From assembly GCA_965262315.1 (NCBI GenBank), contig CBDHFJ010000147.1, forward strand, positions 1-31,647: DNA of 31,647 bases, given 5' to 3'. The stretch's first letter is position 1, and each line of letters opens with the position of its first letter. Origin of the DNA: JBCCFK01 sp965262315 (GTDB taxonomy: Bacteria > Actinomycetota > Acidimicrobiia > Acidimicrobiales > UBA8592). The position numbers and the translations under genes are program-made. The notes under the pieces are model-generated. The model saw only the letters and a program-made list of their open reading frames with translations. It did not search any database and had not been told where the DNA came from. Of this stretch, positions 30,055-31,647 are shown one piece after another.

Positions 30055-31350
30055 ATGACCCGACTCGTCCTCCGAGGAGCCCGACATCCGGGTGACATCG
30101 CCGTCGAAGACGGCCTCATCACCGCGGTCGGGACCGTCCCAGCCGAGCCGGGCGACACCGTCGTCTCCGTCGAAGGTGACGTGATCACCGCCGGCCTGAT
30201 CAACACCCACCACCACCTCTACCAGTGGATGACCCGAGGGCGCGCCATCGGGTGCAACCTGTTCGACTGGCTCACCACGCTGTACCCCGTCTGGGGTCGG
30301 CTCGACGTCGAGGACGTCCATGCGGCGGCCACGGTGGGCCTTGCCGAGCTCGCGGCCACGGGCTGCACCACCGCCTTCGACCATCACTATCTGGTCCCCC
30401 GAGGCGACGACACGGTCTTCGATGCGCTGGTCGACGCGGCTCGGACGGTCGGAGTCCGGTTGCACCTGAGCCGGGGGTCGATGGACCTCGGCGAGTCCAG
30501 CGGGGGGCTGCCTCCCGATCATGTCGTCGAGAGCCGCGACGCGATCCTCACCTCCACCGAACGCATCGTGGCCGACCATCACGACGGCGAGATGGTGAGC
30601 GTGGTGGTGGCGCCGTGCAGTCCGTTCTCGGTGACCACCGAGCTCATGGTCGAGTCCGCCGAGCTCGCCCGCCGCCATGGCCTGCGCCTCCACACCCACC
30701 TCTGCGAGACCGTCGACGAACAGGAGCACTGCCTCGAGCGCTTCGGGCGCCGCCCCGTCGACCAGCTGGCCGAGTGGGGCTGGCTGGGCGACGACGTGTG
30801 GCTCGCTCACGGCATCTGGCTCGACGACGACGAGATCGCCCGCCTCGGTCAGGCCGGCACCGGCGTGGCCCACTGCCCCTCGTCCAACGCCCGACTCGCG
30901 GCCGGGATGTGCCGGACCACGGACCTGTTGGGGGCCGGCGTGCCCGTCGGCCTGGGCGTGGACGGTGTGGCCAGCAACGAGATCGGCGGGTTGTTCCCCG
31001 AGCTGCGTCAGGCCCTCTACACCGCCCGGCTCCGAGAGCTGCGGCCCGATGCCCTCATGCCCGACCAGGTCGTGGCCCTCGCCACCCTCGGCGGGGCCCG
31101 GTGTCTGGGGCGGTCGGACATCGGCCGACTCGAGGTCGGCGCCGCCGCCGACTTGGCGGTGTGGCCCGGCGACGACATCGGTGACATCGCGGACCCGTTG
31201 GCCGCGCTGGTGATGGGCCCCGACCGCAGGGTCCGCCACCTCTTCGTGGCCGGCGAGCAGCGAGTCGCCGACGGTGAGGTGCTGGGACTCGACCTCCGTG
31301 CCGCCCATGCACGCCTCGCCAGTCGGGCCCAGCGGCTCTGGGACGTCTAG
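30055..31350 (+). CDS. 8-oxoguanine deaminase-like aminohydrolase
   Basis: Metal-dependent deaminase of 431 residues from the amidohydrolase superfamily. The metal site is complete: NTHHHLYQW (H52, H54), LRLHTHLCET (H215), VWLAHGIWLD (H252) and GLGVDGVASNE (D303). The segments WMTRGRAIGCNLFDWLTTLY, TTAFDHHYLVPRGDD and LHLSRGSMDLGESSGGLPPD are characteristic of the 8-oxoguanine deaminase group, which turns 8-oxoguanine into urate and ammonia. Related hydroxyatrazine-type enzymes share much of this, so another heterocycle is possible. It is third in its unit. Urate as product would connect it to the XdhD/SsnA operon 6 kb upstream. Confidence 0.9.
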   Translation: MTRLVLRGARHPGDIAVEDGLITAVGTVPAEPGDTVVSVEGDVITAGLINTHHHLYQWMTRGRAIGCNLFDWLTTLYPVWGRLDVEDVHAAATVGLAELAATGCTTAFDHHYLVPRGDDTVFDALVDAARTVGVRLHLSRGSMDLGESSGGLPPDHVVESRDAILTSTERIVADHHDGEMVSVVVAPCSPFSVTTELMVESAELARRHGLRLHTHLCETVDEQEHCLERFGRRPVDQLAEWGWLGDDVWLAHGIWLDDDEIARLGQAGTGVAHCPSSNARLAAGMCRTTDLLGAGVPVGLGVDGVASNEIGGLFPELRQALYTARLRELRPDALMPDQVVALATLGGARCLGRSDIGRLEVGAAADLAVWPGDDIGDIADPLAALVMGPDRRVRHLFVAGEQRVADGEVLGLDLRAAHARLASRAQRLWDV

Positions 31351-31352
31351 CC

Positions 31353-31583
31353 GTGCTCGCCGAGTTCACGGTCGAGCCGTTCGTGGACGGCAGCCCGGGC
31401 CCGCACGTGACCGCGGCCATCGACGCGGCGGCAGCGGTGGGGGCCGAGGTGTCGGTCGGCCCTTTCGGGACCGAGGTCAGCGGCGCCCCGGCGCTCGTGC
31501 TCGATGCCGTGGACGCGATGATGCGAGCTGCGGTGGCGGCGGGAGCAACGCGCGTCACGGTCCAGCTGAGTGACGAGGGCTGA
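31353..31583 (+). CDS. MTH1187/YkoF-type thiamine-binding family protein
   Basis: A 76-residue protein of the DUF77 / thiamine-binding family: AEFTVEPFVDGSPGPHVTAA, VGAEVSVGPFGTEVSG and LDAVDAMMRAAVAAGATRV are the family core. Members are ferredoxin-like dimers or tetramers; several bind thiamine or its hydroxymethylpyrimidine part. It begins with GTG 2 nt after the deaminase stop and so belongs to the same unit. It is a little shorter than usual (about 95-100 residues). Its presence allows an alternative reading of the operon as salvage of thiamine breakdown products rather than of purines. Confidence 0.85.
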   Translation: MLAEFTVEPFVDGSPGPHVTAAIDAAAAVGAEVSVGPFGTEVSGAPALVLDAVDAMMRAAVAAGATRVTVQLSDEG

Positions 31584-31593
31584 GGGGGCTCAG
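31580..31593. terminator. Small hairpin at the convergent gene end
   Basis: CTGAG (31580-31584), loop GGGG, CTCAG (31589-31593). It includes the TGA stop of the thiamine-binding gene (31581-31583) and the likely stop of the leftward gene (31590-31592). Confidence 0.35.
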
Positions 31594-31647
31594 TCCACCT
31601 CGGCGACGCGGCTCAGCCGCCGAAGCCTCAGCCGCCGAAGCCTGTGT
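31590..31647 (-). CDS. C-terminal end of a leftward gene, cut by the window edge
   Basis: Only 18 codons before a TGA at 31592-31590 are visible: an Arg/Leu-rich tail (RLRRLRLRRL) ending in SRVAEVD. The tail is coded by a 15-bp unit repeated twice (31612-31641). Too little is seen to name the protein; it may also be non-coding. Confidence 0.35.
   Translation of the reverse strand, partial: HRLRRLRLRRLSRVAEVD
31612..31641. repeat. Tandem repeat, 15 bp x 2
   Basis: CTCAGCCGCCGAAGC occurs twice head to tail, followed by a partial third CT. In the leftward frame each unit codes five residues, so the frame is preserved. Confidence 0.8.

Overview
High-GC (about 68-70 %) bacterial chromosome segment, almost certainly actinobacterial. 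The evidence is a CofC/FbiD gene for coenzyme F420 synthesis, an F420-type luciferase-like oxidoreductase, many GTG starts, and transcription units whose TANNNT -10 box lies only 6-9 nt before the start codon (leaderless mRNAs). Gene content and style suggest class Acidimicrobiia, but no marker gene fixes the taxon.

Left part (1-10461), mostly minus strand and mostly housekeeping: a partial, frameshifted glycosidase-like gene; gpsA; a PIG-L deacetylase translationally coupled to cofC; a 567-bp gap carrying an array of five different perfect or near-perfect hairpins; then on the plus strand an ECF sigma factor / zinc anti-sigma / MscS-like operon. It continues with a minus-strand ABC-2 exporter pair, a minus-strand serA-DUF1015 pair and a plus-strand phosphoribosyltransferase gene. 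A 60-bp palindromic repeat with three stem-loop copies fills the convergent gap 10462-10678.

Middle part (10679-25132), catabolic: a YheO-type HTH gene diverges from a molybdenum hydroxylase (an unusual FAD plus 2Fe-2S fusion, and a Mo-cofactor subunit), followed by a glutamate dehydrogenase. A secreted choice-of-anchor I beta-propeller protein sits on the minus strand. Divergent from it is a tight five-gene operon: M20 carbamoylase/allantoate-type amidohydrolase, D-carbamoylase, a 2Fe-2S plus Mo-cofactor hydroxylase of XdhD type, a shortened SsnA-like aminohydrolase, and an F420-type LLM oxidoreductase. xdhD and ssnA are core genes of the urate/purine-degrading cluster of enterobacteria and gut anaerobes; here they are combined with carbamoylases and an F420 enzyme. 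This is the best candidate in the window for an undescribed pathway.

Right part (25133-31647): a membrane-anchored EEP-family phosphohydrolase, an unknown two-helix protein with a C-terminal zinc-ribbon-like motif, a PIN-PhoH (PhoH2) ATPase, then an operon of amidase, small membrane protein, 8-oxoguanine-deaminase-like aminohydrolase and MTH1187-type thiamine-binding protein. The end of another minus-strand gene may enter at the right edge. Together the enzymes suggest use of purines or related N-heterocycles: deamination (8-oxoguanine to urate), Mo-dependent hydroxylation or its reverse, ring opening, carbamoyl hydrolysis with release of ammonia and CO2, and possibly ammonia capture by glutamate dehydrogenase. 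No uricase, hydantoinase, transporter or XdhC maturation factor is visible here.
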